64,000 nucleotides of DNA from positions 62,001-126,000 of the forward strand of contig JAJEGI010000009.1 of NCBI GenBank assembly GCA_022819945.1. The letters run 5' to 3'. Below, in pieces: positions 26,806 to 35,409 of this stretch. This DNA comes from Candidatus Poribacteria bacterium (GTDB taxonomy: Bacteria > Poribacteria > WGA-4E > WGA-3G). The notes below the pieces were generated by a model that ran no database searches, had not been told where the DNA came from, and worked only from the letters and a program-made list of their open reading frames with translations. The stretch's first letter is position 1. Each line of letters begins with the position of its first letter. The position numbers and the translations under genes are program-made.

Positions 26806-27474
26806 TAAACTCCGAAATAATAATTTTGTAAAGAGCCACATCTCCCGAAGCGGTTTAATATGGCTGACTTCATCGCCGTAACGCGTCTGAATCGGTAAAC
26901 TCTCAATACGGAACCCGAGCCGTCCTGCTTTTATCAGCAGTTCAGATTCCGTCTCATAACGCGCTGTCTCTAAACGGACCTGTCGCAAAACATCCGCCCG
27001 AATGAGTCGATACCCTGATTGAAAGTCCGGCACCCGTTGCCCACACAATTTGGAACCGACATAAGAAATTAAACGATTACTGATCCGTCGATGAAACGGC
27101 ATTGAGGTTCGCGAGTTTTTTGTCTCCCGTGCCCCAATGAGTATATCGGGATGCGTGTTGTCGAAATGCGCCAAAAATCGTGGTATATCCGCCGGGTCAT
27201 GCTGTCCGTCACTATCCATCGTGAAAACCAATTCGTATCCGTGCTTAAGCGCGTAAGCAAAGCCTTTTCTTAAGGCGTTCCCTTTGCCACAATTTGTAGC
27301 GTTTACCAGACAGACCACACCATACCCCGATGCAATCTCCGCTGTTTCATCCGATGAACCGTCGTCAATGACAACAATCTCGCTGATGAATTCAGATGTT
27401 TCCTGAATTATCTGTCCAATCGTTTTAGATTCATTGTAAGCCGGTAGCAGCAAACATACTTTCATATTTTTCAA
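26803..27474 (-). CDS. Glycosyltransferase family 2, dolichyl-phosphate-mannose-synthase-like
   Basis: A 223-residue GT-A fold enzyme. Motifs in order: LLPAYNESKTIGQII, VVIDDGSSDETAEIA, the metal-binding FTMDSDGQHDPADIP, and VPDFQSGYRLI near 145. This matches DPM1-like/GtrB-like proteins that load a sugar onto polyprenyl phosphate; there is no C-terminal membrane pair, as in the soluble DPM1 type. It would fit with the DUF368 protein and UppS in lipid-linked sugar metabolism. It is divergent from the restriction-modification gene, sharing a 133-bp spacer with an operator-like palindrome. Confidence 0.85.
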   Translation of the reverse strand: MKNMKVCLLLPAYNESKTIGQIIQETSEFISEIVVIDDGSSDETAEIASGYGVVCLVNATNCGKGNALRKGFAYALKHGYELVFTMDSDGQHDPADIPRFLAHFDNTHPDILIGARETKNSRTSMPFHRRISNRLISYVGSKLCGQRVPDFQSGYRLIRADVLRQVRLETARYETESELLIKAGRLGFRIESLPIQTRYGDEVSHIKPLREMWLFTKLLFRSL

Positions 27475-27535
27475 TTATTATACTACAGAAGTGATTTTCT
27501 GTCAAACGATTATTATGTAAATATCCTCAATTTTC

Positions 27536-27566
27536 ACTTGCAATCCATTGCAAGTTTGTGTATAAT
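27536..27566 (+). promoter_or_regulatory. Promoter with overlapping palindromic operator, ahead of the restriction-modification gene
   Basis: TTGCAA (27538-27543) and TATAAT (27561-27566) are separated by exactly 17 bp, about 35 bp before the ATG. ACTTGCAAT (27536-27544) and ATTGCAAGT (27547-27555) form a perfect 9-bp inverted repeat with a 2-bp centre that covers the -35 box. A dimeric repressor bound there would block the promoter. Confidence 0.7.
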
Positions 27567-27607
27567 ATACTTCACATAAATTGACGAATTAGGGAACTAA
27601 CACAAGG

Positions 27608-30600
27608 ATGCGAAACATCAAACCGACCCATAAACCGATAATAAACTTCTACGCTGAACTCAAGCAATACGAAAATCTCGGCGCGACAAATGAAACCGAA
27701 GTCCGACTCGCTTTTGCAACCCTCCTCCAACATTACGCCCGACAAAATAATCTAACGCTTATCTGTGAAAAATCGCTCCGAACCCCACAAAATACCATGA
27801 TCTACGTCGATGGCATGCTTACCGATAACGACTTCGGGTTGCCGCGCGGCTACTGGGAGGCGAAGGACCTCCACGACAACCTCGCCACTGCCGTTAGACA
27901 GAAATTCGAGGCAGGCTACCCACAGGATAACATTCTCTTTACAACCCAAGAACGCGCCGTCCTTTATCACGATGGACAAGCCGTCATGGATGTGGGTATC
28001 GCTGATCCAGACGCGTTTATTCGGGTACTGCACGCCTTCTTCGGTTACGAACAAACGGATATTGCCAATTGGGAACGCGCCGTGGTTGAATTCAAGGACA
28101 AAGTGCCAGCACTCGGACAACGCGCCGCAGCACTCATCCAAAACGAAGAGAACACCAACCCTCGGTTTCAGGAGGCATTTACCGACTTCCACCGCCACTG
28201 TCAAGAAGCGATTAACCCCAATCTCGCTAAAGCTGCCGTGGAGGAGATGCTCATCCAACACCTCTTAACAGAGGAAATTTTCTCCACTGTTTTTGACAAT
28301 CGCGATTTTACACGCCGAAATATCATCGCACGCGAAATTGAAAATGTGATTGACGCGCTTACAGAGCACGCCTATAACCGCGCCGAATTCCTCCGAGAAC
28401 TGGCGCCCTTCTACAGTGCAATTCAACGCGCCGCCGCAACTTTTATCGACTTCTCCCAGAAACAACATTTCCTTAACACCGTATACGAACAGTTTTTTCA
28501 AGGTTTCTCTGTCAAGGTTGCCGATACACACGGCATCGTCTATACGCCGCAGCCGATCGTTAATTTCATGGTGAAAAGTGTTTCGCATCTGCTTGAGACC
28601 GAGTTTGGACGTTCACTTTCGGATACGGGGGTTCATCTCATTGACCCATTCGTCGGCACTGGCAACTTCATCGTGCGACTTATACAAGAAATCAGCAAAA
28701 CCGCGCTCAAAACAAAATATAGCGATGAACTCCACTGCAATGAAGTGTTGCTGATGCCTTATTACATCGCGAGCATGAACATTGAGCATGAGTTTTATGT
28801 CGCTACAGAGCAGTATCAACCTTTCTATAACCTCTGCCTTGTGGATACATTCGATTTGACGGCCGAGCGTCAGTTATCCATGTTTGCACCAGAGAACACA
28901 CGGCGGGTTGAACGACAGAAACAGACAGAGATGTTTGTGGTAATTGGCAACCCACCCTACAACGCACGGCAGATGGATGAGAACGATGCCAATAAGAATC
29001 GTAAGTATCCTGAACTGGACAGACAAATTCAAGAGACTTATGCCCAAGCATCCAGTGCAACAAATAAAACCGCGCTCTATGATCCCTACGTCAAAGCGAT
29101 TCTCTGGGCCTTGAACCGGATTGAAACAGACGGGATTGTCGCGTTCGTGACGAACCACAACTTTATCACCGGTCAAGCGTTTGATGGGATGCGGAAACAC
29201 CTGTCCGAGGCGTGTGATGCGATCTATCTGCTGGATTTAGGGGGCAATGTCCGTAAAGGGCACCCGGGCGATGCCAATGTGTTTGACATTCAGGTAGGCG
29301 TGAGTATTAACCTGTTTGTGAAAAAGGGGCAAGATGGTGAGGAGCCTGCCCGTATTTTTTATAACGGTGAGACAGCGGAGCTAAATAAAGAGGCAACGTT
29401 TGAATTTCTGGACAAGTGCGAACACATCGGCAATGTCAATTGGCAAACGATTGAACCGGATGCCCGACAGACGTGGCTCACCGAAGGGCTGCACGAAGAT
29501 TTTGAGACTTTTATGCCAATCGGGAGTAAAGCCGCAAAAGCAGCGAAAGGTGAGGTATCAGGTGTAATTTTCCACCAATTTAGCAATGGTCTAAAAACAA
29601 ATCGCGATGCTTGGGCAATCAATTTTGATCGTGACACACTCACGACGAACGTTCAGCGAATGATGGATACTTATAACACGCAAGCACTCAAGTGGCAGCA
29701 GCAAACGGCACAGAATGTTGATGATTTTGTCGTGTATGATAACGAGAAAATCAGTTGGAGTTCAGGTCTAAAACAGAAATTGACAAGTGGACACATTGCA
29801 GAATTCGATCCAGAAAGAATCCGACAAACGCTCTACCGTCCGTTTACAAAATCTCATCTTTACTTTGATAGATTTATGGCAGAAAGGGTGTACGTGTTTC
29901 CATCTATTTTCCCGACACCTCAGACTGAAACTGAAAATCGGATAATCTGCGTCAATGTCTCACGAGAGAAACCCTTTACCTGTCTCATAACTGATTGCAT
30001 TTCTGAACACATTATGACAGGCGGTTTTGGCTCAGCTGGGCAATACTTTCCTTTCTACATCTACGATGAAGATGGCACGAACCGACGGGAGAACATCACA
30101 GATTGGGCATTGGCACAATTCCGTGAGCATTACAAAGACGCGAACATCACCAAATGGGACATTTTCCACTATACTTACGCGCTCCTGCATCATCCCGTGT
30201 ACCGCGAGCATTATCAGATGAACCTTAAGCGGGATCTGCCGCATATTCCTTACGCATCTCAATTTTGGGAATTTGTCAAAGCAGGAAGGCGGTTAGCGGA
30301 GATTCATGTCCATTATGAAGACCAACCCAAATATAAACCTGAGCTAATTGAAACTGAGGGGATGTCACTGGATTGGCGTGTAGATCAGATGCGGTTTTCT
30401 AAAGACAAGACGCAGCTAAAATACAACGATTTTCTGACATTGGCAGGTATCCCGGCGGAGGTGTTTCAGTATCAGTTAGGAAATCGCTCAGCGTTGGAGT
30501 GGGTGGTGGATCAGTATCGTGTGAAAACGGATAGACGGAGCGGTATTGAAAACGATCCAAACCGTACAGACGATGAAACCTACATCGTGGATTTGATTCG

Positions 30601-30682
30601 GAAGGTTATCGGTGTGAGTTTGGAGACGGTGGAGATTGTTGAGAGGTTGTCTGCGTTGGATATTGGTAGGGAGGAATCATAG
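27608..30682 (+). CDS. Single-chain restriction-modification enzyme (type ISP/IIG-like)
   Basis: A 1024-residue protein combining nuclease and N6-adenine methyltransferase. The N-terminal region has a PD-(D/E)xK pattern: Glu31, Asp68 and Glu84-Ala-Lys86 (YWEAKD). After a helical linker (about 150-300) comes the methyltransferase: SAM-binding motif I DPFVGTGNF at 346-354 and catalytic NPPY at 448-451. The C-terminal third (about 640-1010) matches the type ISP specificity region. No helicase motifs are visible, so unlike LlaGI-type ISP enzymes this looks like a helicase-free type IIG-like architecture. Its stop overlaps the next gene's GTG by one base, so translation is coupled. Expected role: host methylation and cutting of foreign DNA. 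Confidence 0.85.
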   Translation: MRNIKPTHKPIINFYAELKQYENLGATNETEVRLAFATLLQHYARQNNLTLICEKSLRTPQNTMIYVDGMLTDNDFGLPRGYWEAKDLHDNLATAVRQKFEAGYPQDNILFTTQERAVLYHDGQAVMDVGIADPDAFIRVLHAFFGYEQTDIANWERAVVEFKDKVPALGQRAAALIQNEENTNPRFQEAFTDFHRHCQEAINPNLAKAAVEEMLIQHLLTEEIFSTVFDNRDFTRRNIIAREIENVIDALTEHAYNRAEFLRELAPFYSAIQRAAATFIDFSQKQHFLNTVYEQFFQGFSVKVADTHGIVYTPQPIVNFMVKSVSHLLETEFGRSLSDTGVHLIDPFVGTGNFIVRLIQEISKTALKTKYSDELHCNEVLLMPYYIASMNIEHEFYVATEQYQPFYNLCLVDTFDLTAERQLSMFAPENTRRVERQKQTEMFVVIGNPPYNARQMDENDANKNRKYPELDRQIQETYAQASSATNKTALYDPYVKAILWALNRIETDGIVAFVTNHNFITGQAFDGMRKHLSEACDAIYLLDLGGNVRKGHPGDANVFDIQVGVSINLFVKKGQDGEEPARIFYNGETAELNKEATFEFLDKCEHIGNVNWQTIEPDARQTWLTEGLHEDFETFMPIGSKAAKAAKGEVSGVIFHQFSNGLKTNRDAWAINFDRDTLTTNVQRMMDTYNTQALKWQQQTAQNVDDFVVYDNEKISWSSGLKQKLTSGHIAEFDPERIRQTLYRPFTKSHLYFDRFMAERVYVFPSIFPTPQTETENRIICVNVSREKPFTCLITDCISEHIMTGGFGSAGQYFPFYIYDEDGTNRRENITDWALAQFREHYKDANITKWDIFHYTYALLHHPVYREHYQMNLKRDLPHIPYASQFWEFVKAGRRLAEIHVHYEDQPKYKPELIETEGMSLDWRVDQMRFSKDKTQLKYNDFLTLAGIPAEVFQYQLGNRSALEWVVDQYRVKTDRRSGIENDPNRTDDETYIVDLIRKVIGVSLETVEIVERLSALDIGREES

Positions 30683-33591
30683 TGTATAGAAAAATTAGGA
30701 TTATGGCAGTTGTATTGGTGTTAGGCGTGATGTGTGCAGGAGAATTGGTGATATTGTCTGCACAGAATTCGCCGAGATCTGCTACCTCGCAAACGCAAGT
30801 TCCGAATGATGCATCAAAAGGGAAGGCATCGCCGCAAACACCGCAGGATCCTGTTAATCAACAAACACAATCTCCTAAGGATGCGATAGATGGAGAAGCA
30901 TCAAATGATATTCGTATATTGGGAAGTATCCGTCTTGATCCTACAATCAACGTCGGCACACTCCTTAACGTTATTATTGCGTTCTGTAGTGCTATTATTG
31001 CATTCCTTGGTGTTATTATTACGTTCCTTATGTTTAAACGATCCAAACCCCCTCTGGAATTGACGAGTGAAGAAGTAAGCAAGCCCGAGAATGCTAATGA
31101 GGTTGAGGGATACATCAAGGCTATTGAACGAAATTCCAAAGCTTCTCTTATAGACAAAGCTGTGGCAGACGCTTATGTGTTGCAGCGGGCCGAAAAAATT
31201 GAAGAAGCGATTAAAAAGTGGCGTTCTATTGCTAACATAGCAGAAGGACACGATAAAAATCTTGCAGTTCAAGCTTGGGGATCTGTAGGTTTTTTCTACA
31301 TCAATGAACGTATGGGAAAAGAGGCACTCGTTGCCTTAGACAAGGCACTTAATTTGAAACCAGATTACGCTGAAATTTACAATGGTAGAGGCATGGCGGA
31401 ACTCACACTTGAGAACTATCACAATGCCCTTGCTGACTGTGACGAGGCGATTCGACTGAAACCTGATTATGCCGAAGCTTATAATAACCGTGCTTTGGTA
31501 AAACAGCTTCTTGAAAGGTATCCGGATGCGGTTGCCGATTGCGACAAGGCGATTCGACTGGAACCTGATTATGCTTTAGCTTACAATACCCGCGGTGGTG
31601 TAAAGTTGTCCCTTAAGAATTATCAAGATGCTATAGTGGATTATAGCAAAGCGATTCAATTAAGCCCTGATTATGATAGTGCCTACGGTAACCGTGGTAC
31701 AGCTAAGATGTGCCTTGGGGAATATGAGGATGCGCTTACTGACCTTAACGAAGCAATTCAACTGGAACCCGACGACGCTGGTTTTTATAAGACTCGAGGA
31801 TTAACAAAAAATCACCTTGGGGAATATCAAGATGCGCTTGTTGATTTTAACGATGCCCTCCGATTGAAGCCAGATGATGCCGAGATCTATAACAATCGCG
31901 GTATTGCACACAAAGATTCCGACAACTATGAAGATGCACTTGCTGATTTTAATAAAGCAATTGAGTTGAAGCCAGATTACGCCGGGGCCTATAGCAATCG
32001 TGGATTCACAAATGCAGGCCTCGGCGACTACGAGGCTGCGATTGCTGACTTCAATACAGCAATTGAGTTGGAACCTGACTATGCAGGGGCCTATAAGAAT
32101 CGAGGAAATGTAAATAGTAATCTTGGTAATTATGAGGCTGCGATCGCTGATTACGATAAGGCAATTGAATTGGATCCAGATGATGCTGGTGCCTATAACA
32201 ATCGTGGGAACACAAATCGCGATCTTGGCAACTACGAAGCCTCGATTGCTGATTTTAATAAAGCACTTGAATTAGAACCCAATGATGCCGGAGCCTATAA
32301 CAATCGCGGGAACACAAATCGCGATCTTGGCAACTACGAAGCCTCGATTGCTGACTGTAATAAAGCGATTGAATTGGATCCAGATTACGCCACCGCTTAC
32401 AGCAACCGGGGGGTTACGAAGAATTTATTTAACAAGCCTGATGAAGCTCTTATAGATTTTGATGAAGCTATCCGCCTAAACCCAGACTATGCGAGCGCCT
32501 ATAACAATCGAGGTACCACAAATCTAATTCTTGGCAAATATGAGAGGGCCATTGCTGATTTCAATAAAGCGATTGAGTTGGACCCGAATGATGCCGGTGC
32601 CTACAAAAATCGTGGGAATGCAAACACAGGTGCGGGAAACTACCAAGCTGCTATTGACGATTATAACAAAGCCATTAAGTTAGACCCCAATTATACTGGA
32701 GCATATAGGAATCTGGGGAATCTACAGTTCAATCTTGGACAATATGAAGAGGCTATTGCCACCTATGACGAAGTAATTCGCCTCGAGCCAAATGATGTCA
32801 ATGCTTACAACAACCGAGGCCTCGCAAACGGAGAGCTTAATCAGCACAATGAAGCACTTACCGACTTCAGTGAAGTAATTCGCTTAAACCCAAATGATGC
32901 CAATGCTTATAACCATCGAGGGAGCAGAAATCAAGCCATTGGTGACTATCAAGCTGCCATCGCTGATTTTGATAAAGCGATTGAATTAAAACCGGATGAT
33001 GCGGTTGTCTATAATAACCGCGGGGTTACAAAATGGGGTCTTAAGCAGCTAGATCAAGCCCTTGCTGATTTTGATGAAGCTATCCGTTTAAAACCAGATT
33101 ACATAGGTGCTTATAATAACCGTAGCATCCTGAGGTTTGAACTTAAACAACACGAAGAAGCTGTTGCTGATCTCAATGAGTTAATCCGCATAACTCCAAA
33201 TGCTGCTAATCTCTATCATCGCCGGGGAGATGTAAAGTTGGTATTGGAAAATTTTGAAGCTGCTATTGAGGATTATAGCACGGCACTGCGTCTTGACCCG
33301 AATTACGTCCCTGCTTACCAAAACCGAGCAGTAGCCAGACTGTTGAACAACCAGACTGATGAAGCAATCCTTGAGCTGAATGAAGCAATCCGGATCAAAC
33401 CTGATTTTGCAAATGCTTTCGCATTTCGAGGAGAAATAAAGGCTCTCTTGTTTCGTATTGATGAGGCAAGATCGGATTATCAAACTGCATTGGAATTGGC
33501 TGAACAGCAAAATGACACAGTGCTTAAAGCCGATATAGAAGAAAAGCTTCAGCAACTCAACGATTCAACACCACAAACCGATGAAACATAG
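30682..33591 (+). CDS. Membrane-anchored long TPR-repeat protein
   Basis: A 969-residue protein. Residues 5-28 form a signal-peptide-like segment, 30-85 are polar and Ser/Gln/Pro-rich, and a hydrophobic segment at about 92-118 (NVIIAFCSAIIAFLGVIITF) is a membrane anchor. From about 170 on there are roughly 22 tetratricopeptide repeats of 34 residues with the pattern AYNNRG...LGNYEAAIADxNKAIELxPD. TPR superhelices bind peptide partners. GTG 30682 overlaps the upstream TAG, with AGGGAGG seven bases before it. Two adjacent repeats share 47 identical bases 102 bp apart (32206 and 32308), a recent duplication. The role is unknown; coupling to the restriction gene suggests a partner or sensor. Confidence 0.85.
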   Translation: MYRKIRIMAVVLVLGVMCAGELVILSAQNSPRSATSQTQVPNDASKGKASPQTPQDPVNQQTQSPKDAIDGEASNDIRILGSIRLDPTINVGTLLNVIIAFCSAIIAFLGVIITFLMFKRSKPPLELTSEEVSKPENANEVEGYIKAIERNSKASLIDKAVADAYVLQRAEKIEEAIKKWRSIANIAEGHDKNLAVQAWGSVGFFYINERMGKEALVALDKALNLKPDYAEIYNGRGMAELTLENYHNALADCDEAIRLKPDYAEAYNNRALVKQLLERYPDAVADCDKAIRLEPDYALAYNTRGGVKLSLKNYQDAIVDYSKAIQLSPDYDSAYGNRGTAKMCLGEYEDALTDLNEAIQLEPDDAGFYKTRGLTKNHLGEYQDALVDFNDALRLKPDDAEIYNNRGIAHKDSDNYEDALADFNKAIELKPDYAGAYSNRGFTNAGLGDYEAAIADFNTAIELEPDYAGAYKNRGNVNSNLGNYEAAIADYDKAIELDPDDAGAYNNRGNTNRDLGNYEASIADFNKALELEPNDAGAYNNRGNTNRDLGNYEASIADCNKAIELDPDYATAYSNRGVTKNLFNKPDEALIDFDEAIRLNPDYASAYNNRGTTNLILGKYERAIADFNKAIELDPNDAGAYKNRGNANTGAGNYQAAIDDYNKAIKLDPNYTGAYRNLGNLQFNLGQYEEAIATYDEVIRLEPNDVNAYNNRGLANGELNQHNEALTDFSEVIRLNPNDANAYNHRGSRNQAIGDYQAAIADFDKAIELKPDDAVVYNNRGVTKWGLKQLDQALADFDEAIRLKPDYIGAYNNRSILRFELKQHEEAVADLNELIRITPNAANLYHRRGDVKLVLENFEAAIEDYSTALRLDPNYVPAYQNRAVARLLNNQTDEAILELNEAIRIKPDFANAFAFRGEIKALLFRIDEARSDYQTALELAEQQNDTVLKADIEEKLQQLNDSTPQTDET

Positions 33592-33613
33592 TAAACAGAA
33601 ATAGGAGTAAATA

Positions 33614-34675
33614 ATGTCAACATTCGGATTTGCTGAGAACAATCTTTTGTTAATAGACATAGTGCCCAGTATGCCCCAATTGTTGGATAACTCCAAACCG
33701 CTACAAACGCGCACATCCGAATCAGCTGGACCCCTGCCCTACCCCGAAACTGCTTACCAGTGGTTAGTGAAGGTATTAGATGGACTAATCGATTTCGGAC
33801 AACGGCACGGGCATTACGGAGTTATCAACTTGAGTGATGGCGAGTATGAGTGGCTGGATGATGTATTAGAAGAATTAATCTACTCCGTTGGTGAGAATAG
33901 AAGTCACCCATTGGTACCACTGATGGACTTTATTATTTGGATTATTGCTAACTATGAGGATGCCTACGTTCCAAAACTCACCGAACGGTTTCCAGAATTG
34001 GCAGAGGAAGCACCTATCAAAACAACAAACGAAAACAGCAACCCACCACCTTACGCCTCAGAACTGAGCGATAGCAAACTTGCTGCGCACGGTTTTTTCG
34101 CAATCGGTTGTCTCCTCTGGGAAGGAGGGCAATCAGAAAAAGCACTCTCCGCTTACGACACCGCAATTCGGTTGCAACCAGACTATGCCGAAGTCTACAA
34201 CAACCGAGGCAATATCAAAACTGGATTAGGTTCTCATGATGCTGCTCTTGACGATTACGATGAGGCGATCCGTCTCAATCCAAATTTTGCCGAAGTCTAC
34301 AGTAACCGAGGGGCATTAAAGTTCAGGCTCGGTAAACACGCTGAGGCTCTCGCTGAGCTAAACGAGGCGATCCGTCTGCAACCTGATTTTATGAACGCTT
34401 ACATCAATCGCGGTATAGCACAGTTAAGTTTGAACAAAATTGACGAGGCGAGATTAGATCTTCAGAAAGCATTGGCACTAGCGGAACAGCAAGAAAACAT
34501 TGATGCTAAAGCCTTTATAGAAGCAGAACTCCAACAACTCAATCGGGCAGCCTCAAAGCAAAATAACAAGCGACCACGCCGCGGTGGACAGTGGCACGGA
34601 AAAGTCAAGATAGCCGAGGACTTTGATGAACTCCCTGAATTTTTTATAGCATCCTTTGACGCGGAAGACGAATGA
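33614..34675 (+). CDS. Chimeric protein: HigA-like N-terminus, TPR centre, VapB-like tail
   Basis: A 353-residue protein. Residues about 45-140 (WLVKVLDGLIDFGQ, EYEWLDDVLEELI, HPLVPLMDFI, IIANYEDAYVP) resemble the helical N-terminal part of HigA antitoxins but have no helix-turn-helix. Residues 155-310 hold four TPR units in the style of the upstream gene. The last 35 residues (RRGGQWHGKVKIAEDFDELP) match the basic-then-acidic tail by which VapB/Phd-type antitoxins wrap PIN toxins. AGGAGT precedes ATG 33614. Its stop overlaps the ATG of a truncated PIN gene by four bases, the classic antitoxin-toxin arrangement. I infer an antitoxin scaffold; the N-terminal match is the least certain. Confidence 0.75.
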   Translation: MSTFGFAENNLLLIDIVPSMPQLLDNSKPLQTRTSESAGPLPYPETAYQWLVKVLDGLIDFGQRHGHYGVINLSDGEYEWLDDVLEELIYSVGENRSHPLVPLMDFIIWIIANYEDAYVPKLTERFPELAEEAPIKTTNENSNPPPYASELSDSKLAAHGFFAIGCLLWEGGQSEKALSAYDTAIRLQPDYAEVYNNRGNIKTGLGSHDAALDDYDEAIRLNPNFAEVYSNRGALKFRLGKHAEALAELNEAIRLQPDFMNAYINRGIAQLSLNKIDEARLDLQKALALAEQQENIDAKAFIEAELQQLNRAASKQNNKRPRRGGQWHGKVKIAEDFDELPEFFIASFDAEDE

Positions 34676-34791
34676 ATCTGCTATTAGACACTTGTGTTCT
34701 GTTATGGTGGCTTGACGGTCCAGTAACTTTGTTATCCAAAGAAGCATCAACAGCAGGCCACTTCACAGTCCTTGTAGCACAAACTTTATAG
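34672..34791 (+). pseudogene. Truncated PIN-domain (VapC-like) toxin gene
   Basis: ATG 34672 overlaps the previous stop (ATGA). The 39 residues begin MNLLLDTCVLLWWLDG, the first strand of a PIN nuclease with its first metal-binding Asp (residue 6), then SKEA. At codon 35 the frame enters a palindromic repeat (34774-34830) and stops, so about 90 residues with the remaining acidic residues are missing. A nuclease toxin whose 3' part was replaced by a repeat; almost certainly inactive. Confidence 0.75.
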
Positions 34792-34830
34792 TTTGTGTGC
34801 TATAGGCGCAAACTGGGAAGTTTGCGCTAC
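34774..34830. repeat. Cloverleaf-like palindromic repeat inside the PIN gene
   Basis: An outer stem GTAGC/GCTAC (34774-34778 and 34826-34830) encloses two perfect hairpins: ACAAACT-TTAT-AGTTTGT (34779-34796) and GCGCAAACT-GGGA-AGTTTGCGC (34806-34827, sharing its last bases with the outer stem). The two-hairpin design, with related arms, is that of a small non-autonomous mobile repeat. Confidence 0.7.
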
Positions 34831-34878
34831 AATGTGCTTTTATCAAACTCACGTTAATTTGGCATTAGTGATTTTTGT

Positions 34879-34907
34879 TTGTTTTGTGCGTAAAAATGTG
34901 GTATGAT
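34879..34907 (+). promoter_or_regulatory. Candidate promoter for the nuclease gene
   Basis: TTGTTT (34879-34884) and TATGAT (34902-34907) with 17-bp spacing; TGG directly precedes the -10 box, an extended -10 pattern. It lies 60 bp ahead of the start at 34969. Confidence 0.45.
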
Positions 34908-34968
34908 TTAGTATATGATTGTTGGTCTATAGCTCTGCTGACCAAATTTCAAAGAAAGGAGCAAAAAG

Positions 34969-35358
34969 ATGCAAACGCATGTTGTGACAAGAGTCATTGA
35001 TGGAGATACACTTGAGATCAGCCCTGAAATTTCTCGACAGGCCGCACTACAGACTCCGATGGAAAGACTGATGGGAGTACCTCTCGTTGAAACGTCTAGG
35101 CACCAGTTGGACAGCCCGAATACGTTCAATAAGATACGTTTAAGAAACATAGATGCCCCAGAAAGCGGCACACCTCAAGGTGAAAAGGCTATCCGCTATC
35201 TGAAACAATTTCTGGAAGGGAAACCGGTCACATTCAAACCGGTAGATATTTCTCACGATCGCGTAGTCGCCGATGTATGGCGATATCCGGACCACGCGTT
35301 TATAAATGCAATCATGGTCTATAGCGGACACGCCAAATGGACGCATCCTCCGCGTTAA
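34969..35358 (+). CDS. Staphylococcal-nuclease-like (SNase) protein
   Basis: A 129-residue protein with the SNase/thermonuclease fold: VVTRVIDGDTLEI for the first strand and Ca-binding Asp, KIRLRNIDAPESGTPQGEKA with the Arg and Glu region, and SHDRVVADVW, which carries the second catalytic Arg. No signal peptide is visible, so unlike secreted thermonucleases it is probably cytoplasmic. An insert of about 20 residues separates the first two strands (residues 18-50). AAGGAGC precedes the ATG. It lies in the accessory island after the broken toxin; DNA or RNA cleavage in defence is possible but not shown. Confidence 0.8.
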   Translation: MQTHVVTRVIDGDTLEISPEISRQAALQTPMERLMGVPLVETSRHQLDSPNTFNKIRLRNIDAPESGTPQGEKAIRYLKQFLEGKPVTFKPVDISHDRVVADVWRYPDHAFINAIMVYSGHAKWTHPPR

Positions 35359-35409
35359 TATTCTTCCGCCACCCACTTAAGATTTAGAAACGCGACAAGT
35401 GAGATCTTA

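Noticed and set aside
27608..30682. BREX PglX methyltransferase
   Set aside because: PglX is longer, has a different C-terminus and comes with brxC/pglZ; none are here, while the N-terminal nuclease and ISP-type tail fit better.
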